Counted from the first letter of the stretch, positions 1 through 8,741 are shown. The stretch: DNA of 64,000 bases from an uncultured Muribaculaceae bacterium (GCA_910579845.1 CAJTWL010000010.1:26293-90292), one strand, 5' to 3'. The notes: a model not told the origin generated them from the letters alone. A program made the numbers and translations.

Positions 1-719
1 GAAGCCAGAATCTATATTTCAACTTCCAGTTCAAACATAATGCCTTCGCGAACGGATACAGATATGATTCGTCTACCGGAGTAAAGGAGATGCGCACCTA
101 TAATGTCAACGGGGGCAATTCGATGTTTCTCTACCACGGATTGCTATTGCCTTTCGACAAGATGGGGGAATGGGGGCTGAGGAGCAACCTTAATGCAGGG
201 CTGAACAACTACTCCAATATGATCGGCTACGATTCCGAACCGTCAAGACAGAAAGTGAGAAGCTGGTCTGTTGGAGAACGTCTGGGTCTGTATATGGAGA
301 AGAATAAGATCTATATAGGTCTTAGCGGGAATTACATGTGGTACCGTTCTGTCGCAGCGGCTCCGAATCCTACTAAAAACTCATATGGAGAATATGGCGC
401 GTCATTTTACACAGATATAAAACTGCCGTATAATTTTGCAATAAACGCCGATCTGGTATATGATCGGAATTACGGGTATATAGATGACAGAATGAACAGA
501 TCGTTCTGGTATCTGAAAGCGCAGATCAGTTATTCCATGCTTAAAGGTTCATTACGCTTCTCCGTAAAGGGCAACGATCTGCTGAATCAGAAGAGAGGGA
601 TATATATGTCGGTAAATGCAACGGGACGCACACAGACCGAAGAGCTTACTCTCGGAAGAGTGATCCTCTTTTCGGTGGCATACAAATTCCACATCAAGCC
701 AAAGCGCGATAAGAAATAA
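1..719 (+). CDS. Outer-membrane beta-barrel protein, C-terminal part (partial)
   Basis: The reading frame is open from the first complete codon at position 3 to the TAA at 717-719, so the gene begins before the window and only about 238 C-terminal residues are visible. They show alternating aromatic and polar beta-strands such as NLYFNFQFKHN, LRFSVKGNDLLNQ and ILFSVAYKFHI. This resembles the C-terminal barrel of the OMP_b-brl_3 / TonB-dependent-receptor-like family, whose members sit in the Bacteroidetes outer membrane and often follow a carboxypeptidase-regulatory-like domain. The barrel is followed by a short basic tail, KPKRDKK. The substrate cannot be told. A 51-bp palindrome lies about 60 bp downstream. 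Family call fairly sure; function unknown. Confidence 0.75.
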   Translation, partial: SQNLYFNFQFKHNAFANGYRYDSSTGVKEMRTYNVNGGNSMFLYHGLLLPFDKMGEWGLRSNLNAGLNNYSNMIGYDSEPSRQKVRSWSVGERLGLYMEKNKIYIGLSGNYMWYRSVAAAPNPTKNSYGEYGASFYTDIKLPYNFAINADLVYDRNYGYIDDRMNRSFWYLKAQISYSMLKGSLRFSVKGNDLLNQKRGIYMSVNATGRTQTEELTLGRVILFSVAYKFHIKPKRDKK

Positions 720-778
720 ACTTATATAAAACCATTACTTCTTTAGAAAGTTTTATAATTCCATAAGCAAGGGAAATA

Positions 779-829
779 ATTCGTTTAAGGCTCCTCCAAT
801 AAAATTTATTGGAGGAGCCTTAAACGAAT
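779..829. terminator. 51-bp near-perfect palindrome, probable bidirectional terminator
   Basis: Positions 779-803 and 805-829 are exact reverse complements around A804. This gives a 25-bp stem with almost no loop, core GGCTCCTCC / GGAGGAGCC. There is no U-run on either side. It lies between the barrel gene and the unrecognised gene at 883, both on the plus strand, so it could be a terminator of the U-poor kind or a cis-acting structure. Confidence 0.6.
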
Positions 830-882
830 AAAGGTTTGGGATGAGGTTGTTGTGATAATTTCGATGGCAAAAAGAGTTAGCC

Positions 883-2148
883 ATGCGAAAAAGAATATTG
901 TTTGATAAGATAAAGATAACAACCCGTGAACTTAAGGAGAATGAATCTGTAGAGGATATTGCAGATATAACCAACCGGAACGCGGAAATATTGCTTGACC
1001 GAGTGAACTTCAGAATAAAGTTCTGCGGTCAGACTCTTTCAGGATACGGTCCTGCGATTCCCTCAACAGTTACCGACTGTACCGGTAATACACACGCCAC
1101 CATGGGCGGATGGCCGTCAAAGGAAATGAATTTTGTTGTTCCGGAAGATGAAAAACCGAGGGTCAACGGCTGGATAACCGGCGACTATCATGGTGTAGAT
1201 GTTCCGGAGAGTGACAAGTTGAAGAAGAATTACCAGTCGGCGGTAAACGATCTTCTCACCGGATATATTAACACAGCGCTGATACATAATCTTTTCACAT
1301 CCCCGTTCCGTCTTGCTTGGTGCGCGGTTTTCGACAACGGAGAGAGAGGCAAGTTAAGGGAGATAACTCTTCCGTATCCAAATATCGAGGCACCGTTATT
1401 GCCGATTGTCTCCATGACCCTTAACGATGACAGGCTATATTCCAATGTGGAGATCCGGAATATACCTGCCAGTCTGGAGTATTGTATACAATTTCCGGAT
1501 GATGTCGGAATTGAATCTTTGCGATTAAACCGAATTGAGGTATATGCAACAGAGCAGGTGCCGATGCGCGATTCCAAATCCGAAATCTTCGGCATACGGA
1601 CAACCATAATTGACGGCACACCAACCCGCTGTTGGATGTATGACCGATATTCTGCCGATGAAATCGGGGATTCTAACAAAATTCGAACAAATTTTAAACA
1701 AATTTCGAACATCGGTCAAGAAGGCTTTAACAGCGTTGACACCTTTCAGAAATTACCGATTCCATCGGGCAAATTAACCAATTTTGACAAGGCAAAAGAT
1801 TATAAAGCCGGCTTTGATGATGATACGGATATAGAAAATCCGGCAAATCCGACAGAAGAAGAGCGGAAAGTATATATGGAGACTGAACCGCTGTCATTGG
1901 ATCACCCCGAAATGGACAAACATTTGCAGTCGGTGACGCTTTTTGGAATTTTTCCGCGCAATGATGATAGAATCAAATTCATTGTTTATGGCTCACATCA
2001 CCGGGAGAACTGGCACAAGATCGCCGTATCGAGCATACCGTATATTGCAGGCCTAAGAGCTGTACCGTTCCGATGGTTTAAAATAGGTGTTGAAGCTACT
2101 CTGCGTCCAGGCGATTTCTTGGAAGCGGCAACATTCCTCTTTTCATGA
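883..2148 (+). CDS. Unrecognised 421-aa protein, possibly of phage origin
   Basis: I do not recognise this protein. It starts at an ATG at 883 and ends in TGA, with no signal peptide and no hydrophobic segment long enough to span a membrane. The sequence is rich in beta-type stretches. Residues about 300-345 form an acidic linker (DDDTDIENPANPTEEE). The last 45 residues (IAGLRAVPFRWFKIGVEA, then LRPGDFLEAATF) recall the C-terminal beta-sandwiches of large virion or surface proteins in Bacteroidales phages; that is an impression, not a match. No phage genes flank it: a barrel gene lies upstream and a SemiSWEET converges downstream. It may be a lone cargo gene or prophage relic. Confidence 0.6.
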   Translation: MRKRILFDKIKITTRELKENESVEDIADITNRNAEILLDRVNFRIKFCGQTLSGYGPAIPSTVTDCTGNTHATMGGWPSKEMNFVVPEDEKPRVNGWITGDYHGVDVPESDKLKKNYQSAVNDLLTGYINTALIHNLFTSPFRLAWCAVFDNGERGKLREITLPYPNIEAPLLPIVSMTLNDDRLYSNVEIRNIPASLEYCIQFPDDVGIESLRLNRIEVYATEQVPMRDSKSEIFGIRTTIIDGTPTRCWMYDRYSADEIGDSNKIRTNFKQISNIGQEGFNSVDTFQKLPIPSGKLTNFDKAKDYKAGFDDDTDIENPANPTEEERKVYMETEPLSLDHPEMDKHLQSVTLFGIFPRNDDRIKFIVYGSHHRENWHKIAVSSIPYIAGLRAVPFRWFKIGVEATLRPGDFLEAATFLFS

Positions 2149-2171
2149 ACAGACACACTACCGTACCACAC

Positions 2172-2444
2172 CTATTTCTTCTTGAAGTAATCGTTATACA
2201 TTTTGATGCCGAATACAATACCGGCGCAGACGGCTGTAATGGTGTTCGTGAGCCAAAGGGGGATATTGTGAATCAATATGCCCTGAACTATAAAAAATAG
2301 AGAGCCAAGAAACATAAGCAGGAATGTCGGGAGGGCAATTCCGTCTGTTTCACGAGTGCGGATTGTATGTATGGCTTGAGGCAAATAACCGCAAACCATA
2401 CATATGGCGGCGGCATAGCCGAAAATATTAATCCATATTTCCAT
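2172..2444 (-). CDS. SemiSWEET-type small sugar transporter
   Basis: This 90-aa protein has three hydrophobic segments (about residues 5-22, 38-58 and 66-84) and a GYLPQAIHTIRTRETDGIAL motif after the first helix, typical of the PQ-loop/MtN3 fold. The length equals one three-helix SemiSWEET unit. Such proteins dimerise in the inner membrane and carry sugars by facilitated diffusion. The third helix is followed by a basic KKK tail. It converges with the unknown gene ending at 2148 and is divergent from the sulfatase at 2623, so a role in uptake of a freed sugar is possible but only inferred. No clear promoter is visible. Confidence 0.8.
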   Translation of the reverse strand: MEIWINIFGYAAAICMVCGYLPQAIHTIRTRETDGIALPTFLLMFLGSLFFIVQGILIHNIPLWLTNTITAVCAGIVFGIKMYNDYFKKK

Positions 2445-2622
2445 TTTGTAACGCTTTGAAGTATTTATGTTAAAACAGAATATTCATAGAAATAGTTTCT
2501 ATGCATTAACTTTTATTCTTAAATTTGAATATTGGAAATTTATTCATAATTTAGTGTATTAAAACACATTAGGGTAAAATGTTGCCCAATTTCTGACATC
2601 GAAACAATTATCAACATTAATT

Positions 2623-4299
2623 ATGAAATCAATAACAAAATTAGTAGCCGGTTCCACGCTTTTAGTGCCGTTCACAGTTGTCGCCGCCGAGCAAAGCCGA
2701 CCGAACATTGTCTTCTTTCTGATAGACGATTACGGGTGGGTCGACAGTCAAGTGGCTTATGGAGAAGAGGTTTATCCCAATAATCTGCGGTTTAACACAC
2801 CTAATATGCAAAGACTCGCAAATCAAGGAGCAATACTTTGCAATGCATATGCATGCCCGGTGTCAACTCCGACACGTACCGCCATGCTTTCCGGTATGAA
2901 TGCCGCGCATTCGAAAATCACAAACTGGACATCGGTAACCAAAGACACTCCTTCAGATGCAACCGGAGGTGCTACCGCCATGGAGGCTGGAGGAAAGACA
3001 GTCGTTTCCCCTACTGACGCTCTTTCACGTCCGGAATGGAATATAAACGGTATGAGTCCGGTAGATGGCATTTCATATTCGCAATATGCAACTCCGCTTC
3101 CACAGCTTCTCAAGGATGCCGGATATTTTACCGTGCATGTAGGAAAAGGTCATTGGGCTTCAATAGGCACACCGGGGGCAAGCCCCCTCAACATGGGATT
3201 TGTCGTGAATGTTGCCGGGAATGTTGCCGGTATGCCACGCAGTTACCAGAGTGAAGAGAACTACGGCAATACTCCTGAAAAATGGAATATGCTTGCTGTC
3301 CAGAACATGACACAATATTATGGCACCGGCGTTCATCTTACCGAGGCTCTGACGCGCGAGGCTTTACAGACTCTTGACTATCCGATAGCTCACGGTGAGC
3401 CGTTCTATCTGTATATGGCACATTATGCTACCCATACTCCAATTCAGGCAGACAAGAGATTCTACAAGAAATATCTTGATGCCGGGATGGACAAGGGACA
3501 GGCAAAATACGCATCTATGGTCGAAGGCGTGGATAAAAGTCTTGGAGATATAATGAATTATCTTAAAGAGAAAGGTGTTGCCGACAATACTATTATTATT
3601 CTGATGGCAGACAACGGCGGCAACAGTGAAAACAAACAGAAGGGAGGTGTGCTTCACACACAGAATCTACCTCTCCGCGAGGGTAAGGGTTCCTGTTATG
3701 AAGGCGGTATCCGTGTCCCGTTGGCATTCAGCTGGAAAGGCTATATAGCACCGGGCACGCGTCTAAGTACACCTGTTACATGCGAAGATATGTTCCCTAC
3801 AATACTTGAAATGGCCGGAGTTAAAGATCCGAAAGTTGTACAGCCGGTGGACGGGAAAAGTCTTGTAAAACTTATCACAGACGGTTCCAGATATGCGTCG
3901 GATGCTGTAGCTTCAGGCAAGGTTAAAAACCAGAAAGAGACCACTAATATGGTAATTCCGGAGAGTGTGTCCGGTCTTGACCCCGAGCGTCCTATCGTAA
4001 TGCACTATCCTCATAAGTGGAAACCTTATGATCTGGAGGATATCGACTTCCTGAGCTCAATGAGAAAGGGAGACTGGAAGGTGGTTTACAGAATGGCTAC
4101 CGGAGATCTCGAACTCTATAATCTCAAAGAGGATATAGGAGAACGCAACAATCTTGCAGGAAATAAAAAATATGCAAAGAAACTCAAATCCATGGCTGAA
4201 GAATTCAGCGGAATCCTTACCGGATGGGATGCTCCCATGCCTATTGTCCGCGAGACCGGGAAACCGGTAGTTATGCCCGCAGCCGTGCTTAAGAAATAA
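2623..4299 (+). CDS. Secreted S-type sulfatase (arylsulfatase family)
   Basis: This 558-aa protein has an N-terminal signal peptide (MKSITKLVAGSTLLVPF, then a VVAAE cleavage area), so it acts in the periplasm or outside. The alkaline-phosphatase-fold sulfatase domain starts with RPNIVFFLIDDYGW, where D35 and D36 bind the metal. The signature STPTR at residues 81-85 has Ser rather than Cys at the position oxidised to formylglycine, which in this family calls for an anaerobic maturase (anSME). Further metal and active-site motifs are HVGKGHW and MADNGGNSE. In gut Bacteroidales such enzymes release sulfate from host mucins or glycosaminoglycans; the actual substrate cannot be read. It stands alone, closed by the hairpin at 4313. 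Confidence 0.92.
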   Translation: MKSITKLVAGSTLLVPFTVVAAEQSRPNIVFFLIDDYGWVDSQVAYGEEVYPNNLRFNTPNMQRLANQGAILCNAYACPVSTPTRTAMLSGMNAAHSKITNWTSVTKDTPSDATGGATAMEAGGKTVVSPTDALSRPEWNINGMSPVDGISYSQYATPLPQLLKDAGYFTVHVGKGHWASIGTPGASPLNMGFVVNVAGNVAGMPRSYQSEENYGNTPEKWNMLAVQNMTQYYGTGVHLTEALTREALQTLDYPIAHGEPFYLYMAHYATHTPIQADKRFYKKYLDAGMDKGQAKYASMVEGVDKSLGDIMNYLKEKGVADNTIIILMADNGGNSENKQKGGVLHTQNLPLREGKGSCYEGGIRVPLAFSWKGYIAPGTRLSTPVTCEDMFPTILEMAGVKDPKVVQPVDGKSLVKLITDGSRYASDAVASGKVKNQKETTNMVIPESVSGLDPERPIVMHYPHKWKPYDLEDIDFLSSMRKGDWKVVYRMATGDLELYNLKEDIGERNNLAGNKKYAKKLKSMAEEFSGILTGWDAPMPIVRETGKPVVMPAAVLKK

Positions 4300-4312
4300 C
4301 AGAACTTCTCTT

Positions 4313-4374
4313 CTCTAAACAATTCAGGTTTCATTCCTTTAATAAATTTGGAATGAAACCTGAATTGTTTAGAG
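4313..4374. terminator. 25-bp stem bidirectional terminator
   Basis: Positions 4313-4337 and 4350-4374 are perfect reverse complements (CTCTAAACAATTCAGG and so on) around a 12-nt AT-rich loop. It sits between the convergent sulfatase and GT2 genes, so it can end both transcripts. No strong U-run follows on either strand. Confidence 0.75.
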
Positions 4375-4387
4375 TGTGTTTGAACGT

Positions 4388-5206
4388 CTATATTGTCCCC
4401 TTTACCGCATGCCATATGCGACTGATCAGGGATCGTCTTTCCCACTTCTCATTACGATAGCGCAGATATCGGATTTCCTGTTGTGCGGATATGTAATCAG
4501 AGAAGTATTGAAAATACAGGTCTTTGTGCTTGTTGAAAATATAAGCCTGTGTAATCTTGTGGTTGTTTTCAACTTTTGCTTCAGTACTCCTGGATACCCG
4601 CTTGATGCGGTATAAGAACAATGTTTCCGGAATCTGATATACTTTTGAATTCTCATTAAGCAATCTTATCCAGAGTTCCCAGTCCTCGAAACAATAAGGA
4701 ATCTGCGTGTCGTAACCTCCAGCCCTATCAAAATCGGAGCGGCAGTACATTGCGGAACAGAAAATCGAATTGGATATTAACAAATCGCGATATCCTCTAT
4801 ATTTAAGAGGAGGAGTGCGATCAGTCTCACCGAACATTTTCCAATTGCAATATACAACGCTTAGTTCGGGATCCTCAATGAAGGCATTTACACATTTCTC
4901 TATATATTCGGGTTCAAACTTATCATCCGCGTCAAGAGGTATGATATACTCTCCCCCTGTTACCGATGCGGCAAAATTCCGGGCTTCCGACACTCCGTGA
5001 TTCTCTGTATGATAAAACCTTATGCGGAGATCTTTCTCCGCATAAGATTGTACAATCTCAGACACATTGTCAGGCGAACCGTCATCGACTACTGCCACTT
5101 CCCAATTCCGGTAAGTCTGGTTCAGAAGCGAATCAAGCGCATCTTTGATATATTCCGCCTGATTGTATGCCGGCATCAATACTGATACCAGAGGTTCCTT
5201 ATCCAT
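4388..5206 (-). CDS. Family 2 glycosyltransferase
   Basis: A 272-aa GT-A fold enzyme. The N-terminus VSVLMPAYNQAEYIKDAL is a standard GT2 opening; VVDDGSPD (about residues 39-46) is the nucleotide-sugar site and LDADD (about 96-100) the metal-binding DXD. There is no membrane segment, so it is cytosolic or peripheral. It is the last gene of a minus-strand group after tyrS (12-bp gap) and the cyclase gene, an arrangement without an obvious functional link. Sugar and acceptor unknown. A separate glycosyltransferase cluster lies 2.5 kb away on the other strand. Confidence 0.9.
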   Translation of the reverse strand: MDKEPLVSVLMPAYNQAEYIKDALDSLLNQTYRNWEVAVVDDGSPDNVSEIVQSYAEKDLRIRFYHTENHGVSEARNFAASVTGGEYIIPLDADDKFEPEYIEKCVNAFIEDPELSVVYCNWKMFGETDRTPPLKYRGYRDLLISNSIFCSAMYCRSDFDRAGGYDTQIPYCFEDWELWIRLLNENSKVYQIPETLFLYRIKRVSRSTEAKVENNHKITQAYIFNKHKDLYFQYFSDYISAQQEIRYLRYRNEKWERRSLISRIWHAVKGTI

Positions 5207-5218
5207 TTTATCACTTAT

Positions 5219-6511
5219 TTATTCGGCTACGAGAAGATAATGGTTCTTTTTACCGCGCTGAATGTGGATATATTTACCGCCAAGCAGGGCATCTGAGTTT
5301 ATGACAGCTGTCGGATCGGTAAGTTTCTCTTTATTGACGCTTACACCGCCACCCTGAACCATTTTGCGCGCCTCTCCCTTTGAAGGGAACACCTGGGTCT
5401 TCACAGCAAGAAGATCCAGTAAAGGAATGCCTGTCTCAAGTTCAACCTTTGATACGGAGAAGCGGGGAACACCGTCGAAAATATCAAGCAGTGTCTGTTC
5501 GTCAAGTGCCTTCAACGCATCTCCCGCATTATTACTGAATAGTATCTGTGACGCCTCTACAGCCGCCTGATAATCTTTCTCACTGTGAACCATGACAGTC
5601 ACCTCTTTTGCAAGACGTTTCTGCAATGGACGGGCACCCGGGTTTTCTGCATGCTCCTTCACAAGCGCTTCGATCTCATCTTTGCTCAGGAATGTGAAGA
5701 TCTTGAGATATTTCTCGGCATCGGCATCCGATACATTAAGCCAGAACTGGTAAAATTTATAGGGAGACGTATAATGGGCATCGAGCCATACGTTGCCGCT
5801 CTCTGTCTTACCGAATTTACCTCCGTCGGCCTTTGTGATAAGCGGGCAAGTGAGTGCATAGACCTCTCCTCCAAGTTTACGACGTATGAGTTCGGAACCT
5901 GTAGTGATATTGCCCCACTGGTCGGAACCGCCAAGCTGAAGCTTGCATTTCTTTTCCTGATAAAGATGCAGAAAGTCGAAACCTTGAAGCAACTGGTATG
6001 TAAACTCTGTGAAGCTCAGTCCATCGCGTGCCTCTCCGTTAAGACGTTTCTGTACGCTGTCTTTTGCCATCATATAGTTTACAGTGATATGCTTGCCAAT
6101 TTCGCGGGCGAAATCGAGGAAGGTTATGTCTTTTGTCCAGTCATAGTTGTTCACCATCTCGGCACGGTTTGGCGCATCCGAATCGAAATCAAGGAATTTT
6201 GACAACTGCTTTTTTATGGCCTCCTGATTATGACGCAACGTGGCTTCGTCAAGAAGATTACGTTCGGCAGATTTCCCTGAGGGATCTCCGATCATACCTG
6301 TCGCTCCTCCGACAAGGGCTAACGGTTTGTGTCCGCAACGTTGGAAATGACGGAGCATCATGACACCGCAGAGGTGTCCGATATGTAGAGAATCCGCTGT
6401 CGGGTCAATGCCAAGGTATGCGGTAGTCATCTCTTTCGCGAGTTGTTCCTCTGTGCCCGGCATCATTGTGTGGATCATGCCGCGCCATGTCAGTTCTTCA
6501 ATGAAATTCAT
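5219..6511 (-). CDS. tyrS: Tyrosyl-tRNA synthetase
   Basis: A 430-aa class I synthetase that charges tRNA-Tyr. The HIGH motif is at residues 43-46 in DSLHIGHL, and the KMSKS-type loop is KFGKT near residue 235. The tyrosine pocket includes QGFDFLHLYQ and GGSDQWGNI. The C-terminal 80 residues form an S4 RNA-binding domain (FPSKGEARKMVQGGGVSVN). Length and domain order are those of standard bacterial TyrRS. It is the middle gene of the minus-strand group from the cyclase (17-bp gap) to the GT2 gene. No T-box is expected or seen. Confidence 0.98.
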   Translation of the reverse strand: MNFIEELTWRGMIHTMMPGTEEQLAKEMTTAYLGIDPTADSLHIGHLCGVMMLRHFQRCGHKPLALVGGATGMIGDPSGKSAERNLLDEATLRHNQEAIKKQLSKFLDFDSDAPNRAEMVNNYDWTKDITFLDFAREIGKHITVNYMMAKDSVQKRLNGEARDGLSFTEFTYQLLQGFDFLHLYQEKKCKLQLGGSDQWGNITTGSELIRRKLGGEVYALTCPLITKADGGKFGKTESGNVWLDAHYTSPYKFYQFWLNVSDADAEKYLKIFTFLSKDEIEALVKEHAENPGARPLQKRLAKEVTVMVHSEKDYQAAVEASQILFSNNAGDALKALDEQTLLDIFDGVPRFSVSKVELETGIPLLDLLAVKTQVFPSKGEARKMVQGGGVSVNKEKLTDPTAVINSDALLGGKYIHIQRGKKNHYLLVAE

Positions 6512-6528
6512 ATATTAACGGTTTTGAT

Positions 6529-7494
6529 TTATTCATAGATATATTGCAGCAAAGTCGCTCCCACAGCCTTGAGTGTGGAACGGTCTATATTTTCAAGAGT
6601 GTCGTGGCTTGTATGCCAGTCAGGATCAAATCCTTCGTTTTCGTGATATTCGATTATATCTATTGCCGGAATGCCGGCTTTTATAAACTCCACATGATCA
6701 TCCGTGACAGCGCTTCCCAATCGTTTCGGGAAATAGTCTCCATATCCCGCTTTTGCTGCGCATGCCCATATTCTTGCGGTCAAATCGGGAGAATTCTGCT
6801 GTGAGAAATATTCTATGGGAAATTTGGCGTTCCTACCTCCGACCATGTCCGCCACTATGACACGAGAAGGAGAATATCCCGGTTTTATCGGATTATTTAC
6901 AAAATATCTTGTACCCATCGCCCAAGAATCATCGTTGTTTTCTTCGCCCCAGTCTTCCGCATCGACAAACAATATATCTATCCCCTTCTCCGGATTACGG
7001 ATTGAAATCTGGCGGGCGATTTCCAACAGAAGGGCGACACCGCTCGCGCCATCGTTGGCTCCGTCAACCGGTATCTTATGATATTTCGGATCGGAATCAT
7101 TGTCTGCCCATGGACGGCAATCATAGTGGGCGACAAGCAATGTGCGGTCATCATTTTCAGGATTGAATTCTCCGAATATATTTCTGGAATGAAGCAGAGT
7201 GCCATCGAATGCCATCAAGTCTGCTTTCTGCTCAATGACGTTAGCACCGTGCCGACGCAGTTCGGCACTAAGGTAATCTCCTGTCTTGCGGTGAGATTCC
7301 GTATTGGGTACACGCGGACCACACTTAACCTGAGTCGCAAGATACCTATATGCGGAATCCGCATTGAAATCCGGAATGGATTCAATTACGGCTCCAGCAT
7401 CTGATGCGCCGTTTTCATCGGCACTATTTCTGTTTCCCGCACCACATGAAACCATACAAAGCGTAAGAATCAATATTAAAGAAAATATTCGCAT
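6529..7494 (-). CDS. Lipoprotein glutaminyl-peptide cyclotransferase (M28 family)
   Basis: A 321-aa protein with a lipoprotein signal (MRIFSLILILTLCMVSCG, lipidated Cys17). The zinc-peptidase-like core carries VAHYDCRPW, DGANDGASG (zinc Asp), DAEDWGEEN (Glu pair) and the late VTDDHVEF plus DWHTSHDTLEN (zinc His). That set, especially DDH and WHT, fits type II glutaminyl cyclases better than aminopeptidases. Such enzymes turn N-terminal Gln of exported proteins into pyroglutamate; in Bacteroidetes many signal peptidase I substrates have Gln at +1. Two proteins here (at 24265 and 52964) have that arrangement. A -7 promoter box lies 4 nt before the ATG. An M28 aminopeptidase is the alternative. 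Confidence 0.82.
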   Translation of the reverse strand: MRIFSLILILTLCMVSCGAGNRNSADENGASDAGAVIESIPDFNADSAYRYLATQVKCGPRVPNTESHRKTGDYLSAELRRHGANVIEQKADLMAFDGTLLHSRNIFGEFNPENDDRTLLVAHYDCRPWADNDSDPKYHKIPVDGANDGASGVALLLEIARQISIRNPEKGIDILFVDAEDWGEENNDDSWAMGTRYFVNNPIKPGYSPSRVIVADMVGGRNAKFPIEYFSQQNSPDLTARIWACAAKAGYGDYFPKRLGSAVTDDHVEFIKAGIPAIDIIEYHENEGFDPDWHTSHDTLENIDRSTLKAVGATLLQYIYE

Positions 7495-7498
7495 ATCA

Positions 7499-7506
7499 CA
7501 AAATTA
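7499..7506 (-). promoter_or_regulatory. -7 box of the glutaminyl cyclase operon
   Basis: Read on the minus strand the box is TAATTTTG, matching TAnnTTTG, followed by TGAT and the ATG at 7494. Transcription would begin at or next to the start codon. The -33 region is weak and falls in the remnant repeat end at 7521-7548. Confidence 0.45.
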
Positions 7507-7520
7507 CTCATAATCTTCCT

Positions 7521-7548
7521 TTTTTCGTAATAAATTTAAACAGTTTCT
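7521..7548 (+). repeat. Solo right end of the hairpin repeat family
   Basis: TTTTTCGTAATAAATTTAAA plus CAGTTTCT repeats the right end of the full copy that follows directly (7705-7733). It looks like the remnant of an earlier copy or a nested insertion. Confidence 0.75.
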
Positions 7549-7734
7549 AAGAAATTGTTTAAATTTATTTTCAGAGGATTTTGAGAAGTATTTTTGAGAT
7601 GTTTCTGCGAGTCGAAGAGGGAGAAACCTCCCGGTTTTGACCGATGAGACTTGGCGGAAACAGCCGAAAAGACTCTCAAAAGACCTGAAAGAATACTTAT
7701 AACATTTTTTCGTAATAAATTTAAACAGTTTCTT
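7549..7734 (+). repeat. Hairpin intergenic repeat, copy 1 (186 bp)
   Basis: The ends 7549-7569 and 7714-7734 are inverted repeats (GAAAnTGTTTAAATTTATT type, one mismatch). Inside, TTTTGAGA (7579 and again 7592) can pair with TCTCAAAA at 7674; GTTTCTGCGAGTC (7601-7613) pairs with GACTTGGCGGAAAC (7648-7661) with one bulged G; and CGGTTTTGACCG forms a small hairpin at the tip. The unpaired stretch GGGAGAAACCT is shared by all copies. It lies between divergent genes (cyclase and GT90). Copies 2 and 3 are at 41577 and 55960. There is no coding capacity of its own. Confidence 0.85.
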
Positions 7735-7744
7735 AATTTTGAAC

Positions 7745-7752
7745 TAAATTTG
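7745..7752 (+). promoter_or_regulatory. -7 box of the glycosyltransferase cluster
   Basis: TAAATTTG matches the Bacteroidetes -7 consensus. The transcript would start near 7758, which argues that the gene starts at ATG 7773 rather than at GTG 7752 or ATG 7755. No good -33 box is seen at the usual distance. Confidence 0.4.
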
Positions 7753-7772
7753 TGATGAAGTCCAACTGCTTG

Positions 7773-8741
7773 ATGAATCTTTACAAAAAATACATATTGT
7801 CGGGTAAACGGCTTCCGCTGTTTTTCTATATCGGCAACTGGTTCGGAAACCTGTTGCCACGCGCATATTGGATTCACAGAAGGAAACAATTGCTGAAAGA
7901 CTGGGAACAGCGAGATGACGCCTGGCATATCAGGGAAAGAGTCAACACGTATTGCAGGATTGAAGATAACTATATCATAAATGGCGGGAAGTTCGTAGAT
8001 ATAAAGGCAGTAAATCACCATAATTTTCAAAGTCGTTATGCGATGGACGCCCAAAAGGCGCTACGTTATTTCCCGGGCGAGCGGAAAGTTTGTTTTATCG
8101 ATGGAGACATACGGACAAATCCGGATCAACCCTCTATTATAAAATGCAGGAGACTCAACGGCAGGAATGAAGAGAATGCGGTTATCCTTAATTTGGATTC
8201 AATAAGACATTGGCTTGACCCGCACGACAACATTCCTTTCGAGAAAAAGATTCCACAACTTTTTTTCAGAGGCGATATTTTCGACAAGCCGGACAGAATA
8301 AGGTTTTTTGAGCAGTGGGCAGACAATGAACATTTTAATCTCGGGGATACAAATTTACGGTTCCCGTCAAAATGGCATAGTGATTTTGTCACGATTCCCG
8401 ATCATTTCCGGTATCAGTTCATTCTGGCGCTTGAAGGTTATGATATGGCATCCTCTCTGCAATGGATAATGTCATCGGGATGTGTTCCTGTCATGCCTAA
8501 GCCTACTGTCGAAGGCTGGCTCATGCATTCGAAGCTGATTCCCGGGGTGCATTATATAGAAATAAAGCCGGACTTCTCGGATGTCGGCGATAAAATTGCG
8601 TACTATGCGTCACATCAGGAGGAAGCTAAAAAAATAGCGATGGAATCGAAGAAATTCGCAGATCAGTTCAGAGACAAGAAACGGGAATTGATTGTTTCCA
8701 TTCTTGTTGTTGAGAAATATTTGAAGAAACAGATGTCATGA
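7773..8741 (+). CDS. GT90/LpsA-like glycosyltransferase
   Basis: About 322 aa from ATG 7773 (MNLYKKYILSGKR). In-frame starts at 7752 and 7755 overlap the predicted promoter box. The C-terminal half carries the GT90 (CAP10/LpsA) pattern: KIPQLFFRGD, then FILALEGYDMASSLQW, SSGCVPVMPKP and PGVHYIEIKPDFSD. These enzymes add sugars to lipopolysaccharide or capsule in bacteria. It opens a plus-strand cluster of five glycosyltransferases; its stop overlaps the next start by 4 bp (ATGA), so the two are probably translationally coupled. The donor sugar cannot be told. Confidence 0.8.
   Translation: MNLYKKYILSGKRLPLFFYIGNWFGNLLPRAYWIHRRKQLLKDWEQRDDAWHIRERVNTYCRIEDNYIINGGKFVDIKAVNHHNFQSRYAMDAQKALRYFPGERKVCFIDGDIRTNPDQPSIIKCRRLNGRNEENAVILNLDSIRHWLDPHDNIPFEKKIPQLFFRGDIFDKPDRIRFFEQWADNEHFNLGDTNLRFPSKWHSDFVTIPDHFRYQFILALEGYDMASSLQWIMSSGCVPVMPKPTVEGWLMHSKLIPGVHYIEIKPDFSDVGDKIAYYASHQEEAKKIAMESKKFADQFRDKKRELIVSILVVEKYLKKQMS

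Noticed and set aside
5585..6202. 205-codon open frame on the plus strand
   Set aside because: Antisense to tyrS; no independent signal.
7536..8054. 172-codon open frame on the minus strand through repeat copy 1
   Set aside because: It runs from antisense GT90 into the hairpin repeat; copies 2 and 3 do not preserve an equivalent frame.
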